A DNA stretch of 46,052 nucleotides from JBHHZJ01 sp046758005 (lineage in GTDB: Bacteria > Pseudomonadota > Alphaproteobacteria > Kiloniellales > J153). Below the pieces are notes generated by a model, which did not search any database, had not been told where the DNA came from, and saw only the letters and a program-made list of their open reading frames with translations. Shown one piece after another: positions 30,377 to 38,340 of this stretch; the first letter of the stretch is position 1; every line of letters begins with the position of its first letter. Both the position numbers and the translations under genes were made by a program. Location: positions 1 to 46,052 of the forward strand of contig JBHHZJ010000015.1 of the NCBI GenBank assembly GCA_046758005.1, read 5' to 3'.

Positions 30377-32191
30377 TCAGCCCGCCTCGTTGAAGTCGTC
30401 GAGCAGGGCCGTGATGCGGCCGGCATCGAACTGGTCCATGATCATGTGGGCGCGCTGGGTCGCGGCCTGCATGTCCAGGTTCAGGATCCGGCTCTTGACG
30501 CGGGGCAGGGCGTTGACGACCATCGACAGGTCGCGCACGCCGAGACCCAGGATCAGCGCGGTGAAGCGCGGATCGCCCGCGATCTCGCCGCACACGGAGA
30601 TCGGAATGCGCGCGCGCAGCGCGGCTTGGATCGAGAACTGGATGAGCCGCAGCACGCCCGGGTGCAGCGGGTTGTAGAGGTGAGCCACGCGCTCCTCGCC
30701 CCGGTCGATGGCCAGGGTGTACATGGTCAGGTCGTTGCTGCCGATCGAGAAGAAATCGGCGACGTTGGCCAGGGCGTCGGCGGCCAGCGCGGCGCCGGGC
30801 ACCTCGATCATCACGCCGAGCGGCGGCAGGGGATCGGCGACCTTGACGCCGCGGCGCTTCAACCGCGCGGCCAGGTTGGTCAGGATCTTGCGCACCTCGT
30901 GCACCTCGGACACCGTCGAGATCATCGGCAGGAGGATGCGCACGTTGCCGTGCAGCCCGGCGCGCAGTATCGCGGCGAGCTGCGTTTCCAGCAGCTTGCG
31001 TTCCTTGAGCGACAGGCGGATCGCGCGCAGCCCGAGCGCCGGGTTGGGGCCTTCCGAGACGTTATCGCCGAGCGAGGAGGTCAGCTTCTCGCCGCCGATA
31101 TCGAGCGTGCGTACGGTGACCGGCCGCCCGGACATGCCGCCCACGATCTCGGTCAGCGCGGCGTACTGCTCCTCCTCGCTCGGCAGGTCGGCGCGGTTCA
31201 TGAACAGGAACTCGGTGCGCAACAGACCGATGCCCTCGGCCCCGGCGGCGATGGCCTGCCCCAGCTCGCGCGGCAGCTCCAGGTTCGCCTGCACGGTCAC
31301 GCGCACGCCGTCGCGGCTGACCGCCGGCACGTTGCGCAGGCGCGTCAGCGCGCGCGCTTCCCTCTGGAGCGCTTTGCGCCGGCGCTCGTAATCGGCGAGG
31401 CACGCCCCGGTGGGGTTGACGACGACCAGGCCGTTCGAGCCGTCGACGATGACGGTATCGCCGCTCTTCATGCCGCCGATCAGGCCGGCCACGCCGAGAA
31501 CCGCCGGCAGGCCGAGCGACCGGGCCATGATCGCCGTGTGCCCCTCGGCCCCGCCGAGCGCGCAGGCGAATCCGGCGACGATCTGCGGATCCATGAGCGC
31601 CGTGTCCGCCGGTGTGATCTCTTCGGCGATGATGACGCTGCCGGGGCCCAGATGCCCGAAGCCGCCATAGGGCGCCTGGGTCAAGTTGCGCACGATACGC
31701 AGGCCGACCTCGCGCACTTCCTGGCCGCGGGTCTTGAGATAGACGTCGTCCATGTCGGCGAAGTTCTGCGCGATGGCGCCGATCTCGGCCATCACCGCGG
31801 CCTCGGCGTTGCAGCGCGTGGTTTCGATGCGGCGCACGATTCCGCCGATCAGGCTCCGGCTCTGCAACATGTGCACGTGTGCATCGAGCAGGTAGCTGAG
31901 CTCCTCGGCCGCGGCGCCGTGAAATCTCTCCGCCTTGGACTTCAGCTTGCCGACCTGGCGTTGCGAACGGGCGACCGCTTCCTGAAAGCGCTCCAGCTCC
32001 GCCTTCACCTTTGTGGCCGGCACCTGGTACTCGATGACCTGCACCTCGCCGCTGTCACGCAGGTGCGCGGTGCCGATGCCCACGCCGGGAGAGACGCCGA
32101 GCCCTTCGAATACGCGCTCGCCGCGCCGGTCCCCGGGCTTCCGCCGGGCGGCCGCGCGATCCGTCTTGCCCAGTGGCTTCTCAGTCTTCAT
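30377..32191 (-). CDS. ptsI: PTS enzyme I (phosphoenolpyruvate-protein phosphotransferase)
   Basis: Takes phosphate from PEP and passes it to HPr. The 604-residue protein has an N-terminal basic extension of about 25 residues, then FEGLGVSPGVGIGTAHL. The active-site His218 is in GGAEGHTAIMARSLGLPAV. Later motifs include GIGLLRTEFLFMNRADLPSE, VRTLDIGGEKL, LPPLGVMIEVPGAALAAD, FFSIGSNDLTMYTLAIDRG and ISVCGEIAGDPR with the catalytic Cys. There is no N-terminal GAF domain, so it is EI rather than EI-Ntr. It overlaps the HPr gene by 11 bp. No sugar permease lies nearby, so the phosphorelay is probably regulatory. Confidence 0.93.
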   Translation of the reverse strand: MKTEKPLGKTDRAAARRKPGDRRGERVFEGLGVSPGVGIGTAHLRDSGEVQVIEYQVPATKVKAELERFQEAVARSQRQVGKLKSKAERFHGAAAEELSYLLDAHVHMLQSRSLIGGIVRRIETTRCNAEAAVMAEIGAIAQNFADMDDVYLKTRGQEVREVGLRIVRNLTQAPYGGFGHLGPGSVIIAEEITPADTALMDPQIVAGFACALGGAEGHTAIMARSLGLPAVLGVAGLIGGMKSGDTVIVDGSNGLVVVNPTGACLADYERRRKALQREARALTRLRNVPAVSRDGVRVTVQANLELPRELGQAIAAGAEGIGLLRTEFLFMNRADLPSEEEQYAALTEIVGGMSGRPVTVRTLDIGGEKLTSSLGDNVSEGPNPALGLRAIRLSLKERKLLETQLAAILRAGLHGNVRILLPMISTVSEVHEVRKILTNLAARLKRRGVKVADPLPPLGVMIEVPGAALAADALANVADFFSIGSNDLTMYTLAIDRGEERVAHLYNPLHPGVLRLIQFSIQAALRARIPISVCGEIAGDPRFTALILGLGVRDLSMVVNALPRVKSRILNLDMQAATQRAHMIMDQFDAGRITALLDDFNEAG

Positions 32192-32459
32192 CGAATTTCT
32201 TCACCACCAGCGCCGCCAGCGCCGCCACCGCGGCCTTGGCCGCCGGACCCTTGGCCCGCAGCTCCAGCTCGCAGCCCGGCGCCGCGGCCAGCATCATCAG
32301 GCCCATGATGGACGAACCCGGAACTTCCGTGCCGTTGGCCACGACCGTCACCTCGGCGTCGAACGCGCTGGCCATCTTCACGAATTTGGCCGCGGCCCGC
32401 GCGTGAAGGCCGCGCTGGTTGAGGATGGTAACACGCGCACGAGCGACCTGCTCCGTCAT
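32181..32459 (-). CDS. ptsH: HPr phosphocarrier protein
   Basis: A small phosphocarrier between EI and EIIA. The 92-residue protein has the EI site in QRGLHARAAAKFVKMASAF (His19) and the kinase site in VPGSSIMGLMMLAAAPG (Ser50). Both are intact, so it can be phosphorylated by EI on His and by HPr kinase on Ser. The C-terminal half is Ala-rich. The gene sits between EIIA-Man (4-bp overlap) and EI (11-bp overlap), forming a coupled trio. The kinase domain of the HprK-RapZ fusion encoded just upstream is its likely modifier. Confidence 0.94.
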   Translation of the reverse strand: MTEQVARARVTILNQRGLHARAAAKFVKMASAFDAEVTVVANGTEVPGSSIMGLMMLAAAPGCELELRAKGPAAKAAVAALAALVVKKFDED

Positions 32460-32863
32460 TGCGCCTTGTCGGCCAGAAGCTGCGAGGCGACGTTGATGTA
32501 CTTGCGTCCCGCCCGCTGCGCCTGGACGACGACCGAAGCGAGCGACTCGCTGTCGCGCAGGCTGGCCAGTTTGATCAGCATCGGCAGGTTGACGCCGGCG
32601 ATCACCTCGACCCGGCCCTGATCCAGCACCGAGATAGCCAGGTTCGACGGCGTGCCGCCGAACATGTCGGTGAGCAACACCACGCCGTCTCCCTCGTCGG
32701 CCTTGACGACGCTGTCGATGATCTCCCGACGCCGCCGTTCCATGTCGTCTTCCGGGCCGATGCAGATCGCCGTCATGTTTTTCTGCGGGCCGACGACGTG
32801 CTCGAGCGCGGCGATGAATTCCTTGGCCAGGCGCCCATGGGTCACCAGTACCATTCCGATCAT
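32456..32863 (-). CDS. PTS mannose-family EIIA component
   Basis: A 135-residue EIIA of the mannose (PTS_EIIA_man) family, the end acceptor of the HPr phosphate in incomplete alphaproteobacterial systems. The active-site His9 lies in MVLVTHGRLAKEFI. DGVVLLTDMFGGTPSNLAIS and VEVIAGVNLPMLIKLAS complete the family pattern. No EIIB, EIIC or EIID partners are present, so a regulatory output is likely; in related bacteria such proteins interact with sensor kinases and other targets, which is not visible here. It starts 55 bp after the hprK-rapZ frame ends and overlaps ptsH by 4 bp. Confidence 0.93.
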   Translation of the reverse strand: MIGMVLVTHGRLAKEFIAALEHVVGPQKNMTAICIGPEDDMERRRREIIDSVVKADEGDGVVLLTDMFGGTPSNLAISVLDQGRVEVIAGVNLPMLIKLASLRDSESLASVVVQAQRAGRKYINVASQLLADKAQ

Positions 32864-32918
32864 GTCACCGTCCTTCGTTCAGCGAACCGCCGGGTTCTAG
32901 CGTGATTTGCCGGCCGAA

Positions 32919-34319
32919 TCACGCGCGTTGTACGGCCCCGCCGCCGCCGTCGTCGGATGCCGCGTCCCGGTGGATGACGTTCGCACGCCGGCCGCGCCCC
33001 GTGAGCCAGGCGGCAAGCCTTTCCGCCACGACTACGGAGCGATGCCGGCCGCCGGTGCAGCCGACCGCGATGGTCAGGTAGCTCTTTCCCTCCTGCTCGT
33101 AACGCGGCAGCAGGGGCTCGAGCATGGCGGTCAGGCGCTCGAAGAAGTCGGCAAACGCCGGGTCGCGCTCGACATAGGCGGAAACCTGCGGGTTGCGGCC
33201 GTCGAGCGGGCGCAACTCGGGCACGTAATGGGGGTTGGCGAGGAAGCGGACGTCGAAGACCAGGTCGGCCACGCGCGGCAGGCCGTAGCGGTAAGAGAAC
33301 GAGGTGATGAAGATCGTCATCCCGGGCCGCTGTTCGAGCCCCAGGTGCCCGCCCAGCACACCGCGCAGCTCCGCCGGGCTCAGCGCCGAGGTGTCCACCA
33401 TGAGGTCGGCGCGTTCGCGCAGCGGCGCGACCAGCCGGCGCTCGGCGGCGATGCCATCCGCCACCCGCCGGTCGCGCGCCAGGGGGTGGCGCCGGCGGGT
33501 CTCGGTGAAGCGGCGCTCGAGCACGTCGTCCTGGCATTCGAGGAACACGAGGGTCACGGCCAGCCCCTGCTTGGCGCCCAACCGGTCGAGGTGATTCAGG
33601 ACCGTCTCGGCGGCGAACCTGCGCGTGCGGATGTCGACGCCGACGGCAATCGGCCGCCCGGAGTCCTTCTCGGCGAGCACGGCATCCAGGAGATTGAGCG
33701 GCAGGTTGTCGATCGCCTCGTAACCCATGTCCTCCAGAATCTTGAGCGCGGTGGAGTGCCCGGCCCCGGACAGCCCGGTCACGAGGACGACGCGGCGCCG
33801 GTCCTTGTGGCCGCGCCGCCGCGCCGGCGCGCCGGCCGGGGCCGATCGCGCTTCGTCCGCGGCCCGCGCCGCCCCACCGCGCGCGCGCAGGGCCGCGCGC
33901 ACCTTTGCCGGGGCCGAGGTCTCGAAGGGATCGAGCGCGACGCGCGGCAGCGCCAGCCCCAGCACGTCTTCGGTCACATCGTCATCCGGCAGGCGCTCCA
34001 CGGCCTCCGGCCCAACAAGGTCGACGACAAGGGCGAGACGCGCCTCCGACAGCGTCGGCACCTCGACAATGCCGACGCCGCGCACCTCCATGCGGCCGGC
34101 AATGCTGGCCGCCGCCCGGACGGTGACGCCCGCCCCGCCGGCGCGGTCCGTTCGCCGCAGCTCGCACTGGTCGTCGGCGACCAAGCGCGCGCCCTGGTCG
34201 ATGAGCCGCAGGGCCAAATCCGACTTGCCGGCGCCGGACGGACCGCGCAGCAGCACCCCAAGCGGCCCGTCGGCACCCTCGATGGCGATGCAGGTGGCGT
34301 GGACGAGCCGTTTGGCCAT
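32919..34319 (-). CDS. HPr kinase / RNase adaptor RapZ fusion protein
   Basis: One continuous 466-residue frame encodes two proteins that are normally separate neighbours. Residues 1-145 are a short alphaproteobacterial HPr kinase: Walker A in LLRGPSGAGKSDLALRLID, ARLVADDQCEL, and the family motif MEVRGVGIVEVPTL. Residues 146-174 are an Ala/Arg-rich linker. Residues 175-466 are RapZ: VLVTGLSGAGHSTALKILED, YEAIDNLPLNLLDAVL, DLVFDVRFLANPHYVPELRP and the C-terminal AVGCTGGRHRSVVVAERLA. In the RapZ P-loop the usual Lys is His188 (codon 33756-33758). No ATG lies between the domains; in-frame GTGs occur at residues 140 and 180 without a good ribosome binding site. RapZ proteins adapt RNase E to a small RNA in enterobacteria; the role here is inferred. 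Confidence 0.88.
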   Translation of the reverse strand: MAKRLVHATCIAIEGADGPLGVLLRGPSGAGKSDLALRLIDQGARLVADDQCELRRTDRAGGAGVTVRAAASIAGRMEVRGVGIVEVPTLSEARLALVVDLVGPEAVERLPDDDVTEDVLGLALPRVALDPFETSAPAKVRAALRARGGAARAADEARSAPAGAPARRRGHKDRRRVVLVTGLSGAGHSTALKILEDMGYEAIDNLPLNLLDAVLAEKDSGRPIAVGVDIRTRRFAAETVLNHLDRLGAKQGLAVTLVFLECQDDVLERRFTETRRRHPLARDRRVADGIAAERRLVAPLRERADLMVDTSALSPAELRGVLGGHLGLEQRPGMTIFITSFSYRYGLPRVADLVFDVRFLANPHYVPELRPLDGRNPQVSAYVERDPAFADFFERLTAMLEPLLPRYEQEGKSYLTIAVGCTGGRHRSVVVAERLAAWLTGRGRRANVIHRDAASDDGGGGAVQRA

Positions 34320-34349
34320 GACGGTTGCCTTGGTGCGTGCCCGGGTGCG

Positions 34350-36086
34350 CTAATCCGCCGGCAGCCGGACGACGAAGCGCGCGCCCTCGACCCGTCCCTC
34401 CGGGTCGAGCCTATTCTCGGCCAGGATCGTGCCGCCGTGCGCCTCGACGATCTGCCTGGAGATGCTGAGGCCGAGCCCGGAGTGGGTGCCGAACTTCTCG
34501 CCACGCGGCCGCTCGCTGTAGAAACGATCGAAAATCGCGGTCAGTTTGCTCTCTGGGATCCCGGGCCCCTCGTCGCTGACCGTGATCACCACCGAGGACC
34601 CGTCGCGCCACCCGGCCAGCTCGATGGTTCCACCGGGCGGGCTGAAGGTGATCGCGTTGCTGATCAGGTTGCGCAACACCTGGCCGAGACGGTCCTCGAT
34701 GCCCTGCACGACGAGGTTGCGTTCGTCGGCGAGGTCGAGGCGGAAGCCGAGGCGCTCTTCCTGCGCCGTCGCGCCGTACACTTCGGCGAGCGCGCGCAGG
34801 AGCCGGGCGACGTCGACCGGCTCGGTCTGGGCGCGCGAAAGCTCGGCGTCCAGGCGCGAGGCCCCGGAAATGTCGCTGATCAGCCGGTCGAGGCGCTGCA
34901 CGTCGTCCAGGATGATGGACATGAGCTTCTTCTGTTGGTCCAGGTCCTCGACCCGGGCCACGGTCTCGACCGCGCTGCGCAACGAGGTGAGCGGGTTCTT
35001 GATCTCGTGCGCCACGTCGGCGGCGAAGCCCTCGATCGCGTCGAGGCGCGCCCACAGGGCCTCGGTCATGTCGCGCAGCGCGCCGGACAGGTCGCCCACC
35101 TCGTCGCCGCGGCGCGTGAAATCGGGGATCTGAAACCGGCGCCCCTTGCCGTAGCGGACCTGACCGGCAGCCTCGGCCAGGCGCCGGATCGGCCGGGCGA
35201 TGGTGCCGGCCAGGTAAAGCGACAGGAGGACGGTCACTCCCAGCGCGACGCCGAAGACGAGCAGAATGTCGAGCCGCCGGTCGCGCACCGCCGCTTCGAC
35301 GTCGGTGCCGTCCTTGGATACCATCAGCGCGCCCAGGACCTGGCGATAGCGTTGCACCGGCACGGCGACCGAGAGCACCAGCCGCCCCCGGCGGTCGAGG
35401 CGCACCATGCCGCGCGTCTCGCCGGTGAGCGCGCGCTCGACCTCCTCGTAGTCGGTGGCCCTTTGGGTGCGGGCCTCCCGGTACCGCGGCAGGTCGCCCG
35501 TGGACGGCAGCCAGCCGATGACCCGATCGTACAGCCGCTCGAGCGCGCTCAGGAACGCACCGTCCTCGGGCGGCGGCAGCTCCATCACTTGCACCAGCCC
35601 GCCCGGGCCGACCAGGGTGAAGCTGTCGGCGACGAGCTTGCCCGAACGGTCGAAGATGCGGGCCCGCACACCGGTGTCGGCGAGCAGCAGCCGCATGAGG
35701 TGCCGCGCCATCTCCGGCAGCAGGCGCTCCTCGCCGAGCCGCGTGCCGACCACGGCCGTGCTGCCAAGCGACAGGGCGAAGGTGCGCGCCTGAATGCGCA
35801 GGGCGTCGAGTTCGGAGGCGATCAGGGTCTGCCGGTACTGGTCGAGGTGCAAGAGGCCCAGCACCGGGATCACCAGGACCAGGACGTTGAGGACCAGGAT
35901 TCGGCGGGTGAGCGGCGAGAGCCAGCGGCGCCGCCGCCGCCCGCGCGACGCCCGCGCCCGGTCCGCGATCGTCGCACCGACCGGCCGTGCGCGTCGCGGC
36001 GTCGGCGGGCGCGCGTCGGCATCGGCGGGCGCGCCGCCCCCCCTGCGGGCCGCCGGGGCCGAATCGATGCGCCCTTCGGGGCTCAT
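34350..36086 (-). CDS. chvG: ChvG-type sensor histidine kinase
   Basis: The membrane sensor of the ChvG-ChvI (ExoS-ChvI) system, which in rhizobia and Caulobacter responds to acid and envelope stress. With the ATG at 36086 the product is 578 residues: a disordered basic N-terminus (1-60), helix 1 (about 63-81), a periplasmic domain of about 190 residues, helix 2 (about 273-293) and a HAMP linker (295-348). The H-box GFAADVAHEIKNPLTSLRSA (His360) and an ATPase domain follow, with LRNLISNAITFSPPGG, VSDEGPGIPESKLTAIFDRF and HSGLGLSISRQIVEAHGG. A longer start at 36197 would overlap chvI. A 19-codon frame with a good ribosome binding site ends exactly at the chosen start (ATGA). It lies 30 bp before hprK-rapZ. 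Confidence 0.92.
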   Translation of the reverse strand: MSPEGRIDSAPAARRGGGAPADADARPPTPRRARPVGATIADRARASRGRRRRRWLSPLTRRILVLNVLVLVIPVLGLLHLDQYRQTLIASELDALRIQARTFALSLGSTAVVGTRLGEERLLPEMARHLMRLLLADTGVRARIFDRSGKLVADSFTLVGPGGLVQVMELPPPEDGAFLSALERLYDRVIGWLPSTGDLPRYREARTQRATDYEEVERALTGETRGMVRLDRRGRLVLSVAVPVQRYRQVLGALMVSKDGTDVEAAVRDRRLDILLVFGVALGVTVLLSLYLAGTIARPIRRLAEAAGQVRYGKGRRFQIPDFTRRGDEVGDLSGALRDMTEALWARLDAIEGFAADVAHEIKNPLTSLRSAVETVARVEDLDQQKKLMSIILDDVQRLDRLISDISGASRLDAELSRAQTEPVDVARLLRALAEVYGATAQEERLGFRLDLADERNLVVQGIEDRLGQVLRNLISNAITFSPPGGTIELAGWRDGSSVVITVSDEGPGIPESKLTAIFDRFYSERPRGEKFGTHSGLGLSISRQIVEAHGGTILAENRLDPEGRVEGARFVVRLPAD

Positions 36087-36142
36087 CGCGTCCGGGGAAC
36101 GGCGCCGGCGCGCGAACCCCGCACCGGCTTGGCCGGGCTCAT
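36083..36142 (-). CDS. possible 19-residue leader peptide between chvI and chvG
   Basis: A short frame, MSPAKPVRGSRAGAVPRTR, starts at 36142, 4 nt after the purine-rich GGAAGGGAAGC. Its stop overlaps the likely chvG start as ATGA. The placement suggests translational coupling from chvI to chvG. A chance frame, or a chvG start at the longer in-frame ATG at 36197, are the alternatives. Confidence 0.25.
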   Translation of the reverse strand: MSPAKPVRGSRAGAVPRTR

Positions 36143-36168
36143 TCGTGCTTCCCTTCCGCGCTGTCTCG

Positions 36169-36870
36169 TTACATGTCCTTGTAGCGGTAGCCGACACCGT
36201 ACAAAGTTTCGATTTGGTTGAAGGCCTCGTCGGCGTCCTTGAACTTCTTGCGCAGCCGCTTGATGTGGCTGTCGATGGTCCGGTCGTCGACGTAGACGGA
36301 TTCGCCGTAGGCCGCGTCCATCAGCTGGTCCCGATTCTTGACGTGGCCGGGCCGCTGCGCCAGCGCCTTGAGGATCAGGAACTCGGTCACGGTGAGGCTG
36401 ACCGGCCGGTCCTTCCACGTGCACAGATGGCGCGCCGGATCGAGCATCAGCTCGCCGCGCAGCAGGGGCTTCTCCCCACCGTCCGGGCTCGCGCCCTCCT
36501 TGGCGCTGCGCTCGCGGCGCAGCAGCGCGCGAATGCGCTCGATCAGCAGGCGCTGGGAAAACGGCTTGGTGATGTAGTCGTCCGCGCCCATGCGCAAGCC
36601 GAGCAGTTCGTCCACCTCCTCGTCCTTGGACGTCAGGAAAATGACCGGGACGTTGGTCGTCTGGCGCAGGCGGCCGAGCAGCTCCATGCCGTCCATACGC
36701 GGCATCTTGATGTCCAGGATCGCCAGGTCGACCGGATTGACGCTCAGGCCGCGCAGGGCCTCCGCGCCGTCGGTGTAGGTGCGCACCTTGAAGCCCTCGG
36801 CCTCGAGCGCCATGGACACCGAGGTCAGGATATTTCGGTCGTCGTCGACCAGGGCGATGGTGTTCTGCAT
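36169..36870 (-). CDS. chvI: ChvI-type response regulator (OmpR family)
   Basis: The DNA-binding partner of ChvG. The 233-residue protein has a receiver domain with IALVDDDRNILTSVSMALE (acidic pair), the phospho-acceptor Asp53 in LAILDIKMPRMDGMELL, VIFLTSKDEEVDELLG and DDYITKPFSQRLLIERI. A winged-helix domain follows, with LTVTEFLILKALAQRPGHVK, DDRTIDSHIKRLRKKFK and LYGVGYRYKDM. ChvI-specific wording such as VDDRTIDSHIKRLRKKF supports the subfamily. The ATG at 36870 follows AGGAGGGCGG. It leads the chvI-chvG-hprK/rapZ-EIIA-HPr-EI run. The 390-bp gap upstream, shared with the divergent glxA-type gene, must contain its promoter. Confidence 0.95.
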   Translation of the reverse strand: MQNTIALVDDDRNILTSVSMALEAEGFKVRTYTDGAEALRGLSVNPVDLAILDIKMPRMDGMELLGRLRQTTNVPVIFLTSKDEEVDELLGLRMGADDYITKPFSQRLLIERIRALLRRERSAKEGASPDGGEKPLLRGELMLDPARHLCTWKDRPVSLTVTEFLILKALAQRPGHVKNRDQLMDAAYGESVYVDDRTIDSHIKRLRKKFKDADEAFNQIETLYGVGYRYKDM

Positions 36871-37020
36871 GACCGCCCTCCTGCGGCTTGGGTCGGGATG
36901 GAACGGCACGCGCGGACCGCGGATCGGAGCTTGCCGGCGGACTTTGGCGCATTCGGGGCGCAACCCACCGATAGCAAGGACCGGTCAAGAAATGATAAGT
37001 ATGGCTCCTGCCCGCCCACG

Positions 37021-37033
37021 CTTAATAATTAAG
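37021..37033. promoter_or_regulatory. AT-rich perfect dyad in the chvI / AraC-regulator divergent gap
   Basis: CTTAATAATTAAG is a perfect 6-bp inverted repeat around one A, in a short AT-rich island within an otherwise GC-rich 390-bp gap (36871-37260). It is 151 bp upstream of chvI and 228 bp upstream of the AraC-family regulator. Operator or promoter element is plausible; no -10/-35 pair is clear. Confidence 0.4.
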
Positions 37034-37152
37034 AATACGGTTTTCCACGGCGAATCATATAGGTCTGGGCACCGCGATCGGCAAACGGCGCGGCCCGTCG
37101 GCCGACCGGCCGGCCGCCCCGGATGGGCCCGCGGCGACGGTCCGACCGAGCC

Positions 37153-37234
37153 GCGGCGGCCCGAGACAAGGTATTGTTCCTGGAGGTAATATTTGACGCC
37201 CGGAGCGAGGCCGGTGCGGCGGCCCGAGACAAGG
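37153..37234 (+). repeat. 19-bp direct repeat pair upstream of the GlxA-type regulator
   Basis: GCGGCGGCCCGAGACAAGG occurs exactly at 37153-37171 and again at 37216-37234, a 63-bp period (six helical turns). The second copy ends 26 bp before the chosen start at 37261. Two identical sites in phase on the helix fit a dimeric activator or repressor, perhaps the AraC-type product itself. The longer reading frame to 37123 runs through the repeats and is probably not translated. Confidence 0.55.
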
Positions 37235-37260
37235 ACCCGGCAAGGACAGAAGTCGTGGCG

Positions 37261-38265
37261 ATGAGCGCGGAGGACGCCCCGCAGACGTTCGGGTTCCTGC
37301 TGGTGCCCAAGTTCGCCATGCTGGCGTTCACCGCCGCGGTGGAGCCGCTGCGCGCGGCCAACCTGCTGAGCGGGCGCCGGCTCTACGACTGGCGGGTGAT
37401 CACCCGGGACGGGCGCCCGGTGGCTTCGTCCAACCGGATCCAATTGGTCGCCGACCGCTCGATCGAAACCGCCGGCCGCCTCGGAAACGTCCTCGTGTGC
37501 AGCGGCCTCGACGCGCACCTGTTCGACGACAAGGCGGTCTTCGCCTGGCTGCGCCGCATGGCGCGCGAGGGCGCGCGCGTCGGCGCCCTGTCCGACGGCA
37601 GCTACATCCTGGCGCGCGCCGGCCTGCTCGACGGCTACGGCTGCACGATCCACTGGCAGTGCCTGCCCGGCTTTAGCGAAACCTTCCCCGAGATCGACGC
37701 GACCTGCGAGCTGTACCGTATCGACCGCAACCGCTTCACCGCCTCGGGCGGCACCGCCGCGCTGGACATGATGCTGCACATGATCGAGGTCGACCACGGC
37801 CGCGACCTGGCCGTCGCGGTCGCGGAGCAGTTCATGCACGAGCGCATCCGCGCCGACTACGACCGGCAGCGCATGCCGCTGAGAATGCGCCTGGGGCTGA
37901 GCCACCCGAAGATCCTCGAGGTCGTCGGGCTCATGGAGGAGAACCTGGAGGAGCCCCTGTCCTGCGTCGAGCTGGCCGACCGCGCCGGCATCTCGACGCG
38001 CCAGATGGAGCGCCTGTTCCGCAAGTACCTGGGGCGCACGCCCCGGCGCTACTACCTGGAGCTGCGCCTGGAGCAGGCCCAACGCCTCCTCACCCAAAGC
38101 TCCCTGCCGGTGATGGAGGTGGCCTTGGCCTGTGGATTCGTCTCGCCGTCGCACTTCGCCAAGTGCTACCGGGAGCATTACAACCAAGTCCCAAAGAGCA
38201 CCCGCCTGCCCCAGGCCCGCCGGCCGGCCGGCCGGGCCGCGGTGTTTCCGGAACGGTATTCTTAG
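37261..38265 (+). CDS. GlxA-family AraC-type transcriptional regulator
   Basis: A 334-residue regulator with an N-terminal DJ-1/PfpI-like (class I glutamine amidotransferase fold) sensor domain (about 10-180) and a C-terminal AraC double helix-turn-helix (about 215-310). The sensor part begins TFGFLLVPKFAMLAFTAAVE, with EPLRAANLLSGRRLYDWRVI and IHWQCLPGFSETFPEI. The DNA-binding part includes CVELADRAGISTRQMERLFRK and then YLGRTPRRYYLELRLEQAQRL. Members such as GbdR, CdhR and SouR respond to glycine betaine, carnitine or sarcosine; the ligand here is unknown. The ATG at 37261 (or the GTG six bases earlier) follows AAGGACAGA. The direct repeats just upstream may be its control sites. Confidence 0.87.
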   Translation: MSAEDAPQTFGFLLVPKFAMLAFTAAVEPLRAANLLSGRRLYDWRVITRDGRPVASSNRIQLVADRSIETAGRLGNVLVCSGLDAHLFDDKAVFAWLRRMAREGARVGALSDGSYILARAGLLDGYGCTIHWQCLPGFSETFPEIDATCELYRIDRNRFTASGGTAALDMMLHMIEVDHGRDLAVAVAEQFMHERIRADYDRQRMPLRMRLGLSHPKILEVVGLMEENLEEPLSCVELADRAGISTRQMERLFRKYLGRTPRRYYLELRLEQAQRLLTQSSLPVMEVALACGFVSPSHFAKCYREHYNQVPKSTRLPQARRPAGRAAVFPERYS

Positions 38266-38340
38266 CATTTCGGCGCCGAAATATCGTGCCCGCCCCGGCG
38301 CTTGATCGCCGCCGGCATCGCCCGCAAAATCGCCCGCACC

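Noticed and set aside
32907..36221. A plus-strand open frame of 1104 codons across hprK-rapZ and chvG
   Set aside because: Shadow of the minus-strand genes; no domain and no ribosome binding site. The same holds for the minus-strand 1224-codon frame at 36985-40659 over the regulator, HugZ-like gene and pckA.
37021..37033. CtrA binding site (TTAA-N7-TTAA), suggested by the DivL-like gene nearby
   Set aside because: The two TTAA parts are separated by 3 bases, not 7.
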